A DNA stretch of 64,000 bases from Scleromatobacter sp039920745. GTDB lineage: Bacteria > Pseudomonadota > Gammaproteobacteria > Burkholderiales > Burkholderiaceae_C. Below the pieces are notes generated by a model that saw only the letters and a list, made by a program, of their open reading frames with translations, had not been told where the DNA came from and did not search any database. Positions within the stretch are counted from its first letter, which is position 1. The number at the start of each line of letters is the position of its first letter. Position numbers and translations under genes: made by a program. The stretch lies in contig JBDSDD010000055.1 of NCBI GenBank assembly GCA_039920745.1, positions 31,422 to 95,421 on the forward strand, read 5' to 3'. Shown here in pieces: positions 1 through 7,931 of this stretch.

Positions 1-1193
1 ATCTCCATCAACTTCTTTGCGACAGGGCCTGGATCGCGCCAGTCCCAGTAAGCGAAACTGCTCACCCGCCACAGCGGGGGAAAGTCCGGCGGCGTCATGC
101 CCGGATGAAGCGCGTCCCACGAGTCGTATCTGGAGCGGCAGTCGCGGTGGAGCTCGATCCAGTATCGATGCTTCAAGACCGGGCGCAGTGGCTCGTGCGA
201 CAGGTCGTCGCCGATCAGGTCCCTGTAGCCCAACCAGGGCAAATTGACGCCGCAGTCCCGCAGGTGGCCAATGGACGTGAACGGCCTCGCGTTGAAGTCG
301 ATCAGGTAGAACCGACCGGTCTGACGCTCCCTCAGCCACTCGATACCGAAGATGCCGTGGTAGCGCAGGTTCGCGAACAATGCGAGAGTCTGGGCGATCA
401 TCAACTCGTCGCCGCCATCGCCCGCGTTGGCTGGAATCTCACCGAAAGTGGTCGTCCCCAGATTGGGCGGGAATTGCCTCAGGCGACGATGCGTGCTGAT
501 CGAGCGAACCTGGCCGTCGCGGTCGCACAAGCCGTAGGTGTCGAAGATCTCGCCATCGCCACCGGCAAGCAGCCGCTGCACCAAGAAGGCGGACGATTGG
601 CCCGATCCCAGGAATGCGAGCAGGCTCGTCGGATCCTTGCAATAGCGGTTCTTCTGCAGCATTGCGGCGGCAGACCGTTCCGCGCCGTAGCTCGGCTTGA
701 CCAGATAGGGCCCTGCATGCTGTGCGGCCCAGGCCGCCACCCTGGGGAGGTCGTCGCAATGCGTCCACGGGACCACAGGTACGCCGACGCGCTCGGCCAG
801 GGCGTACAGGCACTCCTTGCGCACGATGGCATTCACCGTGTCATAGGGAGTCGACCAGAGCCTGCACGTCTCACCCAAGGTGTCGGCATTCCTGGACAAC
901 CACAGGGCGCGTGCATCGCTGGTCACGAGCAGGACGGGCTTTTCTCGCATCGAACTCGCGTGCCGGCAGACCAGTTCGGTCAGGTCGGACTCGGACGCAG
1001 CGCAAGGGACGACGACCACCTGGCTCGGGTAGCGGGAAAAGAGCAGCGGATCCTTTGGATCGAAGACGAACGCCAGCACGTCCACGCCCTGGCGCGCCAG
1101 GGCGCGCACGGTGGCAAGTCCGGTCAACTGCGAACACAAGACGATGGCCTTCGGCCTCTCCCGAGTGGCCGCGGAGCGCACGGGGGCGCGCAT
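1..1193 (-). CDS. ATP-grasp domain carboxylate-amine ligase-like protein, C-terminus cut by window edge
   Basis: An uninterrupted minus-strand frame runs from ATG at 1193 to the left edge without a stop, so about 397 residues are present and the C-terminus is missing. The start has a strong ribosome site (AGGGAGGA) just upstream. The N-terminus reads as a Rossmann-like pre-ATP-grasp domain (AIVLCSQLTGLATVRALARQ). The middle carries an ATP-grasp core with the lysine segment GPYLVKPSYGAE, and near residue 290 there is the metal-binding strand YLIDFNARPF, a D-x-N-x-R form of the usual E-x-N-x-R. The family joins a carboxylate to an amine or thiol using ATP; the substrate here cannot be told. The gene stands alone, with a 380-base spacer before the next gene. 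A sampled line (361-420) is 60% G+C, a little below most of the window. The family call is firm; the specific function is unknown. Confidence 0.82.
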   Translation of the reverse strand, partial: MRAPVRSAATRERPKAIVLCSQLTGLATVRALARQGVDVLAFVFDPKDPLLFSRYPSQVVVVPCAASESDLTELVCRHASSMREKPVLLVTSDARALWLSRNADTLGETCRLWSTPYDTVNAIVRKECLYALAERVGVPVVPWTHCDDLPRVAAWAAQHAGPYLVKPSYGAERSAAAMLQKNRYCKDPTSLLAFLGSGQSSAFLVQRLLAGGDGEIFDTYGLCDRDGQVRSISTHRRLRQFPPNLGTTTFGEIPANAGDGGDELMIAQTLALFANLRYHGIFGIEWLRERQTGRFYLIDFNARPFTSIGHLRDCGVNLPWLGYRDLIGDDLSHEPLRPVLKHRYWIELHRDCRSRYDSWDALHPGMTPPDFPPLWRVSSFAYWDWRDPGPVAKKLME

Positions 1194-1575
1194 GATTCCT
1201 CCCTCTACCTCTGCCTCTATCGGCTGCAAAACGTTCGCAGCTCCCGCACGCACGGGCATGAACCTCGCCCATCTGTGGCCCGAAGCTTCCCGCCTCAAGC
1301 TGTCTCAGGACTGTCGAGTCAGGGGCGGACGGCCGTGTGTGCGACACAAGTTGGCATCTTTCGCCTTTTCCTTCACGGGGCCCGCGAGCTTGCGCGGACA
1401 GGCCGCTGTGGGCGCAGGACGCGGGCGCCTGGACGACATGGAGCCAGCCTCGTTCTGCGCGGGCACCCACGCCACCGGCGGACGATGCACAACCGCCGCG
1501 GTCGCACGGCGCGCGGCCGCACCTTTGCACGGATCCCGCCAGGCTTGCACTCGTCGTGAAGCACTGCTACGATAA
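1194..1575. other. Intergenic spacer without recognisable gene
   Basis: This spacer separates the minus-strand ATP-grasp gene from the plus-strand regulator. Open frames here have no protein-like composition and no ribosome sites. It must hold the promoter of the ATP-grasp gene close to 1200-1260, but I could not pick convincing -35/-10 boxes. Confidence 0.5.
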
Positions 1576-1607
1576 GTTAATTAGTTAAGTGGCTAATTAG
1601 CTAAGTA
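1576..1607. promoter_or_regulatory. Tandem 16-bp repeat, candidate SdpR-type operator
   Basis: Two directly abutting 16-base units, GTTAATTAGTTAAGTG (1576-1591) and GCTAATTAGCTAAGTA (1592-1607), match at 13 of 16 positions. Each holds a TAATTAG core. They are strikingly AT-rich in a GC-rich region and end 18 bases before the ATG of the ArsR/SdpR-type regulator. The placement fits a promoter-overlapping autoregulatory operator bound by two dimers side by side. The repeat is seen directly; binding is inferred. Confidence 0.65.
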
Positions 1608-1625
1608 CAACCTGGCAGAACGTCC

Positions 1626-1952
1626 ATGAAAGAAGACAACGTCTTCGCCGCCCTGGCCTCGACGCCGCGCCGCAAGATCCTCGCCTACCTGTCCGAGGCC
1701 TCGCTGACCGCCGGCGAGATCGCCGCGCGTTTCGACATGACCAAGCCGTCGCTGTCCAAGCACCTGCGCATCCTCGAGGACGCTGGTCTCGTCACCAGCG
1801 ACAAGCGCGGGCAGTTCGTCCACTACAGCCTGGCCGACCACAACCTGCTCGGCAAGTTGCACGACATGCTCGCCACCTTCTGTCCAGTCGGCGGCCCGTT
1901 GAAGAAGGAAAGCGCGGCGCTGGCGACGGGTCGCAAGCGCACCAAGGCCTGA
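1626..1952 (+). CDS. ArsR-type regulator, SdpR autorepressor-like
   Basis: A protein of 108 residues, nearly all of it a winged helix-turn-helix. It begins with the ALASTPRRKIL segment typical of this family, and the recognition helix region is FDMTKPSLSKHLRILEDAGLV. The wing reads SDKRGQFVHYSL. No cysteine pair typical of metal-sensing ArsR proteins is present (a single Cys lies near residue 85), so metal sensing is unlikely. The short form with this N-terminus is close to the SdpR autorepressor family, whose members repress their own operon. Seventeen bases separate it from the next gene, so the two are probably co-transcribed and both controlled by the tandem repeat just upstream. Confidence 0.85.
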   Translation: MKEDNVFAALASTPRRKILAYLSEASLTAGEIAARFDMTKPSLSKHLRILEDAGLVTSDKRGQFVHYSLADHNLLGKLHDMLATFCPVGGPLKKESAALATGRKRTKA

Positions 1953-1969
1953 CTCACGAAAGCGACGCC

Positions 1970-3397
1970 ATGCACGCAGCCACCGCCCACCCAGCCGGCC
2001 TCCCGGCCCGCGCCACGCAACGCACCAGCACGTTCCCGTCCGTCACGCTGCCCGCCGGGCCGGGACGGGTGCCCGTGGAGGTGCATCTCGTGTCGCGACT
2101 GGGCCGCGGCGAGGGTGACCGCTTGTTCTTCGAGGCGCTGGCCCGCCAGCGCGCGCATGGGCGCTTCGTCGACGAACTCGACGAGCCGTCCGCCAAGCTC
2201 GGCTGCACCGACTTCGACCGCGGCGACGCCACCGCGCTGTACTCGTTCGGCGTGGGCCGGCGCGGCCATCCGTTCCATCGCCACGCCGGCCACCGCGTGT
2301 TCACGGCGGTGTCGGGCAGCGGCGGGGCACAGCTGCGGTTTTCCAGCGCCACGCCGGCTGATCTCGAGCGCGATCCCTCGAGCTTCGTGCGAGCGATGCA
2401 CCACGTCGACATCCCGCCCGACTGCCTGTTCAGCGTGCGCTTCTCCGGCGCGACCTGGCATCAGTTCGCGCCCTTGCATCCCGCCTCGGGCCATCCGGCG
2501 CTGTTCGCGTTGTCGACGCACACCAACGAGCTGGGCGGCGACCTGAGCGAGGCGGTGCGCCGCCAGGTGCTGCGCGACGAGGGCGACATCCCGTCGCTGA
2601 CCGAACTGCTGCCGGAGGCGGTCGTTCGATGGCTGGCCGCGTCGCCGCTGTCGATGGCGCGCGTGCCTGCCACCGTGTTGTCGCTGCACGATCGGCCGGG
2701 CGGGCTGCTCGAAGCGGCTTGCAGGCGCTATCGTTCGTTCGCTGGCCACGTGGCGCGCTGGCGCCTGGGTTTCGGCTTGCGTCCCGGCTTCGTGAGCGTC
2801 GTCCATGGCCCGCAGGTCATCGAGCACGCCGACCTGGCCATCGACAGCCTGCTGCGCGGCGAGCTATGCGATCGCACCATCCATCACCAGGACACGTTCA
2901 CGCTGACCGTGATGCCACTGGGCACGCCGGATCGCGATGCCGCTCAATGGCTCGCGGCGGCGCTGGCGGGCTTCATGGCCAACCAGCCGGCAGGCGTGTC
3001 GCGCATGATGGCGTTGCGCAACGTGCTCGTTCGTCCGCTCGGCCTGCGCACCTCGCCGCTGGGCTGCCCGGTGTCGTCGCTGCTGGCGCCGATGGCGGCC
3101 GTCCGCTTCGACGGACGGTTTCCGGTGCATTCACAGGCCGTGTCCACCGACGGGCGTTCGGCCCAGGTGATCCTGGGTGCCGACGACAAGCACCTGGTGT
3201 TCCGCTCGTGCGTCGGCGTGCGGTTGCTGGACGACGGCGCAGTCGAATTCTCCTTGTCGGACCGCGTCGCCTGCACCAACCTGTTCGGGCGTGTCTACAT
3301 GGCGCTGATCGCTCGGACGCATCGGCGGGTTGTCGCTCCGGCACTGCTGACAAGCGCCGCCGAGTGGGCCTTGCGCCGAGCCCTCAGGCGCCGCTGA
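1970..3397 (+). CDS. Cupin-like plus DUF2867-like two-part protein
   Basis: A protein of 475 residues with no signal peptide. The N-terminal half has a histidine-rich beta-barrel signature (HPFHRHAGHRVF near residues 100-111, followed by HHVDIPP and TWHQFAP), as in cupin-type metal-binding folds. The C-terminal half, from about residue 300, resembles DUF2867 (ending in the FSLSDRVACTNLFGRVYMAL region). In other genomes SdpR-type regulators are often next to DUF2867 proteins, which supports this reading. It is likely the operon partner of the regulator 17 bases upstream. Its last 14 bases overlap the tail of the convergent Lnt-like gene. The biochemical role is unknown; both domain calls are from pattern recognition and need a profile search. 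Confidence 0.6.
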   Translation: MHAATAHPAGLPARATQRTSTFPSVTLPAGPGRVPVEVHLVSRLGRGEGDRLFFEALARQRAHGRFVDELDEPSAKLGCTDFDRGDATALYSFGVGRRGHPFHRHAGHRVFTAVSGSGGAQLRFSSATPADLERDPSSFVRAMHHVDIPPDCLFSVRFSGATWHQFAPLHPASGHPALFALSTHTNELGGDLSEAVRRQVLRDEGDIPSLTELLPEAVVRWLAASPLSMARVPATVLSLHDRPGGLLEAACRRYRSFAGHVARWRLGFGLRPGFVSVVHGPQVIEHADLAIDSLLRGELCDRTIHHQDTFTLTVMPLGTPDRDAAQWLAAALAGFMANQPAGVSRMMALRNVLVRPLGLRTSPLGCPVSSLLAPMAAVRFDGRFPVHSQAVSTDGRSAQVILGADDKHLVFRSCVGVRLLDDGAVEFSLSDRVACTNLFGRVYMALIARTHRRVVAPALLTSAAEWALRRALRRR

Positions 3398-5870
3398 TCC
3401 GTACCAGCAGCCACAGCGGCAGGCCGATGTACAGCGTCGCCAGGCCCATCCGCTCGAGTACCCGACGTGCGTCCAGCGCGCGCGCCGGCGCGAGCACGAC
3501 GCCGGCCAGCGTGCCCGCCTCGATCGTGGCGCGCACCGCCGCCGCGCACAGCACCACGCCGATGATCCACGCCGCCCACCACAGCCCGAAGGTCGTCAGG
3601 TAGGCCATCATCCCGAAGGTCAGGTACTCGCCGAACGTGCCGCCGTACGCGATGTGCTGGTGCAGGCGGAACGCGGGCAGCGCGAGCAGCAGCGGAAACA
3701 AGCCGAACTTGATCCACAGGCGGTCGAGCCGGGTGCGGGGCAGGGCCTGGGTCGCCTGCGCGTAGCGGCGCGCGGACGACGCCGGCGCTTGCGGCAGCGT
3801 CACGCCCGCAGTCGCCAGCGCCCGCGCGAAGGCGTCCGGGTGCGCCAGCGCGAGGCCGTAGCGCCAGCGCTCGCCCGACGTCAGCCGCAGCGACAACCCC
3901 GGCCCCGGAATGAGCAGGCGCCACGAGTCGACGCCGGCCACGTCGGCCAACGCCAGTTCGAGCCGGCGGCTGCCGCTGCTCAACACCAGCAGGCCGTCGG
4001 CGATCGTGGCCTGCGCCGCGAAGGCGCGCAGCACGCACCAGGCTGCGGCCTCGGGCACCAGGAACAGGGAGGCGAACGCGCGGATCTGCGCGAAGGTGTT
4101 GGATTGCAGCGCGACGTCGCCGAGTGCGACGGCCGCGACCATCGCCAGCAGCCCGCCGCGCGCGAACGCGCGCAGTGCCCCCGCGGCCACGCGCGCCGCG
4201 AGCGGCAGCGCCGCCACGTCGACGGGCAGCGTGGCCACTTCGAGCGCGGGCGAGGGCGCGTTGGCGTCGACGAGCCCCCAGCCACGCAGTGCCGCCAGCG
4301 CGGTCAGCAGCGCGAGGAAGGCGAGAGCCGCGCGACCGACCCAGTCGCCCCACGCCACCATCAGCGTGCGCGGCGGCGTGCGCACCATGAGGTCGCCGAC
4401 GACCAGCGTGCGTTCGCCCATGCGCGTACCGGCGATGACGCTGCCCGTGGCGTCGATCACCGCGCTGAAGCCGTTGGTGGTGACGCGGAACTGCGGCAGC
4501 CGCGTCTCGATGCTGCGAAACGCGGCCCCGGCCTGGTGCAGCACGGCGCCCTGCGGGTGCGCGGTGAACCAGGCGTCGTTGGACAGCGTGAGGATGGCTT
4601 GGCCGCCCAGGCGCGCGCCGTCGATCGCGAGCGACGGGTCGACGTCGTCGCGGCAGATCAGCGGCAGCACCGGGATCTCGCGCCCGTCGGCCAGGCGCAG
4701 CGGGAACACCCGGGCGCCGGTGCCGGCCTGCCACGTGCCGGCCCAGGGCAACCAGCGGCGCAGGGTCGCGCCGTCCAGCCATGCAGGCACCTGCTCGGTC
4801 AGCGGGAACAGGCGTGTCTTGCGATAGAAGCCCAGCAGGCCCTTGGCCGGCTCGACGAACGCGGCGGCGTTGTACTCGCCGGCGGCGTCGACGTCGTAGG
4901 TGCCGAACACGAAGGGCACGTTGGCGGCGTTGACGATGGACTGGATCTCGCGATCGAGCGCGGCACCGGCCTCGCTCTTGGGATGGCCGAAGGTCGTCGG
5001 GTACACGGTCTCCGACCACAGCACCGCGTCGGCGTGCTGGCGCACCACGGCGTCGTACGACATGGCGAAGTGCGTGTCCAGCACCTCGCGCACGACCGCC
5101 GCTGCGCCTCGTTGCTGGCGCAGGCGGTCGTAGTCGACGATGTCGGCTTGCACCAGGCCGACGCGCAGCGCCATGCCGCCGGCGCCAGGGCCGCTGGCCA
5201 GCACCGCGGCGCCGTAGCCCGCGAGCAGCACCGGAATGGCGGCGCCCAGCGCGAGCGCGCGCAGGCCGCGTGCGTTAGACGCGGGCGATGCGGGCGACGC
5301 GCGGGACGCGAGCGCGGCCGCGACGGCCTCGTTGGCCAGCAACAGCAACAGCGTGAGTCCGGCGCCGCCGCCGAGGTCGGCCGCCTGCCGCATCAGGCGC
5401 GACGGATAGAGGCCGTGGCCCCAGGTATCGCCCAGCACCTTGGGCACCAGCCATTCCGCCGCGACCCAGGCCGACGCGCCGGCGAGCGCACGCAACGCAA
5501 CGCCATGGCGTCGGCCCGCGACTTGTCGTGCCAGTGCGAACGCCATGAACTGTGGCTGGAACACGGGCGCCACGACGAACAGCACCAGATACCCGCCCAG
5601 GTCGCCAAGCTGCGTGTAGGACCCGATCGCGCAGGCGAACCAGCCGAAGACGGCCAGCGTGAACGCGACCGCCATCGCCCACGCGTTGAGCAGGGTGCCG
5701 CGCAGCGAACGGGGCGTATCCAGCGTGCGAAGCCACGGCACCAGCGCGACGAAGCCGAGCGCACAGGCGACACCGCCCTGGGTATAGACGAGGGCGAGCA
5801 ACGCGGTGGCGCCGACGCCGGCCACGACGCGCAGCCGCGGCGCCAGGGTCAGAGGATCCATGCGGTTCAC
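3384..5870 (-). CDS. Lnt-like membrane nitrilase with C-terminal membrane extension
   Basis: A protein of 828 residues related to apolipoprotein N-acyltransferase, which transfers an acyl chain to the N-terminus of lipoproteins. Several membrane segments fill residues 15-220. The nitrilase domain follows, with the expected Glu-Lys-Cys triad visible as E287 (LWSETVYP), K351 (FYRKTRLFP) and C406 (PLICRDDVD). Canonical Lnt is about 510 residues. Here about 300 extra residues follow: a further set of membrane helices flanking a soluble stretch (SGSRRLELALADV onward) that looks like a bacterial PH-like module. The start is GTG at 5870, inside a GTGA overlap with the stop of the upstream gene; ATG at 5861 is the alternative. 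The housekeeping lnt is usually elsewhere, next to a CorC gene, so this may be a paralogue with another acyl acceptor. Confidence 0.75.
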   Translation of the reverse strand: MNRMDPLTLAPRLRVVAGVGATALLALVYTQGGVACALGFVALVPWLRTLDTPRSLRGTLLNAWAMAVAFTLAVFGWFACAIGSYTQLGDLGGYLVLFVVAPVFQPQFMAFALARQVAGRRHGVALRALAGASAWVAAEWLVPKVLGDTWGHGLYPSRLMRQAADLGGGAGLTLLLLLANEAVAAALASRASPASPASNARGLRALALGAAIPVLLAGYGAAVLASGPGAGGMALRVGLVQADIVDYDRLRQQRGAAAVVREVLDTHFAMSYDAVVRQHADAVLWSETVYPTTFGHPKSEAGAALDREIQSIVNAANVPFVFGTYDVDAAGEYNAAAFVEPAKGLLGFYRKTRLFPLTEQVPAWLDGATLRRWLPWAGTWQAGTGARVFPLRLADGREIPVLPLICRDDVDPSLAIDGARLGGQAILTLSNDAWFTAHPQGAVLHQAGAAFRSIETRLPQFRVTTNGFSAVIDATGSVIAGTRMGERTLVVGDLMVRTPPRTLMVAWGDWVGRAALAFLALLTALAALRGWGLVDANAPSPALEVATLPVDVAALPLAARVAAGALRAFARGGLLAMVAAVALGDVALQSNTFAQIRAFASLFLVPEAAAWCVLRAFAAQATIADGLLVLSSGSRRLELALADVAGVDSWRLLIPGPGLSLRLTSGERWRYGLALAHPDAFARALATAGVTLPQAPASSARRYAQATQALPRTRLDRLWIKFGLFPLLLALPAFRLHQHIAYGGTFGEYLTFGMMAYLTTFGLWWAAWIIGVVLCAAAVRATIEAGTLAGVVLAPARALDARRVLERMGLATLYIGLPLWLLVRISGA

Positions 5871-6532
5871 CGGCCTTCGACCGGGGCGGGGACGACGATG
5901 CGGCGGATCGGCAGTCCGGGCGGCGCGAACTCGGGTGGCACGACGCGGTTCGCGGGCATCGCCACGGGCTGGCCATCGGCCGTGTGCGCCTGGTAGTCAG
6001 GCGCGAACATCAGGATCGGCTCGATGCGCTGGCCATCGTCGGTGGCCTGGTAGTGGCGCACGTAGCCGGGTGGCAGCGGGAAGTCCTCGGGCACGGCCAG
6101 GCCCAGCAGCGGGGGCTTGGTGCCGGGTGGCGAGAATGCGCCGAGGCCGGTGTGCACGCCGGCTTGGTGCAGGCGGTCTATCACCTCGGTCATCGTCGGC
6201 TTCTCGCCAGCGTTGATGTAGTCGGAGATGTCAGGTGTCTGGTCGCCGTTCGGGTCGCGCAGGCGGGGGATGCGCGGGGCGGCGGGCGGCGTGCTCGCGC
6301 CGAGGACGACGGCGGTGTCCGGCGCCGATGCCGCGCTGGCCGCTGCGGGAGCGGGCGCTTCAGGCGTCGGGAGGAACGCCGCGGACGTGGCGACGGCATC
6401 GGGCGTCGCCGGGCCGGCCGACGGCCACCAGGCGACGACCGCGCCGCCGACCAGGCCCAGCGCGATCGCCAGGAACCCGACCGCCGGGCCCCAGGTCCGA
6501 CGATCGGGTTGATGGCGATGAGGCTGGCCCAT
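5867..6532 (-). CDS. Single-span membrane-anchored hypothetical protein
   Basis: A protein of 221 residues. A short basic N-terminus precedes one hydrophobic helix (AVGFLAIALGLVGGAVVAWW, about residues 17-36). An Ala/Pro-rich linker to about residue 90 follows, then a periplasmic domain. That domain opens with a calcium-loop-like D-x-N-x-D pattern (RDPNGDQTPDISDYINAG) and contains a conserved-looking PLPPGYVRHYQA stretch. I do not recognise the family. It lies 21 bases after the SGNH hydrolase gene and overlaps the Lnt-like gene by GTGA, so the three probably form one operon in which this protein may be an envelope partner of either enzyme. Confidence 0.6.
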   Translation of the reverse strand: MGQPHRHQPDRRTWGPAVGFLAIALGLVGGAVVAWWPSAGPATPDAVATSAAFLPTPEAPAPAAASAASAPDTAVVLGASTPPAAPRIPRLRDPNGDQTPDISDYINAGEKPTMTEVIDRLHQAGVHTGLGAFSPPGTKPPLLGLAVPEDFPLPPGYVRHYQATDDGQRIEPILMFAPDYQAHTADGQPVAMPANRVVPPEFAPPGLPIRRIVVPAPVEGR

Positions 6533-6553
6533 GGGGCTTGCCGGCCTGAAGGC

Positions 6554-7651
6554 TCAGGGCGCCGGGGTGTTGGACGTCGACACCGTCCAGCCCATGCGCT
6601 CGTGTCCGTACTGGTTCCAGATCGGGCTCTTGCCATTGGTGAACGACGAGTAGCGCGGCGCTCCGGAGCCGGTCGTGCCACCGAACAGGCCGGCCGTGAC
6701 GGTGCCGCCCGTGTAGGTCGGGTGCGTGTCGTCGGACTGGATGTAGTCGTAGCTGGTGCCCGACGACGCAAAGTGCGTGTTGGCGTCGCGGATCGTCGAA
6801 CGCAGCGTCGTCGTCGTGCGCGTGACGTAGCTGGACTCGCTCTCGCCGGGCACCCATTGCAAGCCGACGGCGTCGATGATGCCGTCGCCGTTGCTGTCGT
6901 AGTCGGCGCCCATGTACCCCGCGAAGTTGTCGGCGCAGGTGAAGCCCTTTTCACGCGCGTATTCGCACATCCAGTAGTTCATCTTGGCGATGCGCGGCAG
7001 GAACGTGTTCTGCAGGCTCACGCTCGCCTGGGTGGTGGCGTCCTTGCACTTGCTCTGCGAGTTGTCCGCCGCATAGCCCGGGTAGTGCAGGTTGGAGATG
7101 ACCTTGACCTTGACGCCGGCGTAGGCGTTGGCGTTGATGAAGTCCATCGCAGCGGCGACGTACTGCTTGCAGGTGGTCACCGCGGTGTCCATGCCCGAGT
7201 AGTCGCAGGTGCCGGTCTGGCTCTTGAACGCGGTGCGGGCCTGCAGCCCGTCGTTGCCGCACATCTCGAACGTGACCACGCGCGTGCGGCTGTCCTGCAT
7301 GTAGGACTTCTCGGCGACGATCTTGTTGGTGTAGACGTCGGACGCCACCGCCCCGGACTTGGCCCGACGCACGCTCTCGATGTCGGCGCTCCACGTGGCG
7401 GACAGATACTCGGCGTCCACCGTCGGCGCCGAGTACTTGGCGGCGCTGGTGATCGACGTGTTGTATCCCGCGTAGATCGAATCGCCGTACGCGACGACGC
7501 GGTACTTGGTGGTGGTGCCGGGACGGTCGATCGTCCACGACACGTTCTGGGTCAGCGTGTTGGCGCCGGCCTGGGCGGCCAGGCCCAGCAGCAGAAGGGC
7601 CGGCAGCAGCCGGGACGCGAGGGCGGGGAGGGCGGGAACTCGACGGGTCAT
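6554..7651 (-). CDS. Secreted SGNH/GDSL-type hydrolase
   Basis: A protein of 365 residues from ATG 7651, chosen because AGGAGA lies at the right distance and a clear signal peptide follows (cleavage after about residue 30, AQAGA-NTL). SGNH blocks are visible: nucleophile S58 in AYGDSIYAGYN, block III GND at 132-134, and the catalytic Asp/His pair in DDTHP (D307 or D308, H310). Residues 250-260 (DYDSNGDGIID) match a calcium-binding DxDxNxDGxxD loop. Multiple cysteines suggest disulfides outside the cytoplasm. The family cleaves esters of lipids or carbohydrates; the substrate is unknown. First gene of the unit with the anchored protein and the Lnt-like nitrilase. Confidence 0.82.
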   Translation of the reverse strand: MTRRVPALPALASRLLPALLLLGLAAQAGANTLTQNVSWTIDRPGTTTKYRVVAYGDSIYAGYNTSITSAAKYSAPTVDAEYLSATWSADIESVRRAKSGAVASDVYTNKIVAEKSYMQDSRTRVVTFEMCGNDGLQARTAFKSQTGTCDYSGMDTAVTTCKQYVAAAMDFINANAYAGVKVKVISNLHYPGYAADNSQSKCKDATTQASVSLQNTFLPRIAKMNYWMCEYAREKGFTCADNFAGYMGADYDSNGDGIIDAVGLQWVPGESESSYVTRTTTTLRSTIRDANTHFASSGTSYDYIQSDDTHPTYTGGTVTAGLFGGTTGSGAPRYSSFTNGKSPIWNQYGHERMGWTVSTSNTPAP

Positions 7652-7931
7652 CGGTGTCTCCTGGACTTGTTGCATGCCTTGGGAACAGTGCGCCTTGGCT
7701 CCGTCGTGAACCGGGAGAACGGAGGGGGCGTGGAGGCAGACTAGACATCGGCCTCGCACGACAAACGAGGGGGAACCCTCGTCGACGAGGGGGCCTGGAT
7801 TGCAAAGTCATGCTGTTGGCTCGCTGGGTCAGCAACCTTGCAAATCGCCACCAATTGACGCCGTCATATACGGGGTGGGGCATGCAGAAAAGGCCCGATG
7901 GCGACGGTCGCTCATCGATGCCTGCGGCGCT

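Noticed and set aside
66..110. RNase P RNA-like string (GGGGGAAAGTCCGGCGG) near the left edge
   Set aside because: It lies inside the ATP-grasp reading frame, which codes for a convincing protein segment on the other strand, and the rest of an RNase P RNA fold is absent.
1194..1575. Small plus-strand frames in the first spacer
   Set aside because: Their products are Arg/Ala/Pro-rich without structure, and they lack ribosome sites.
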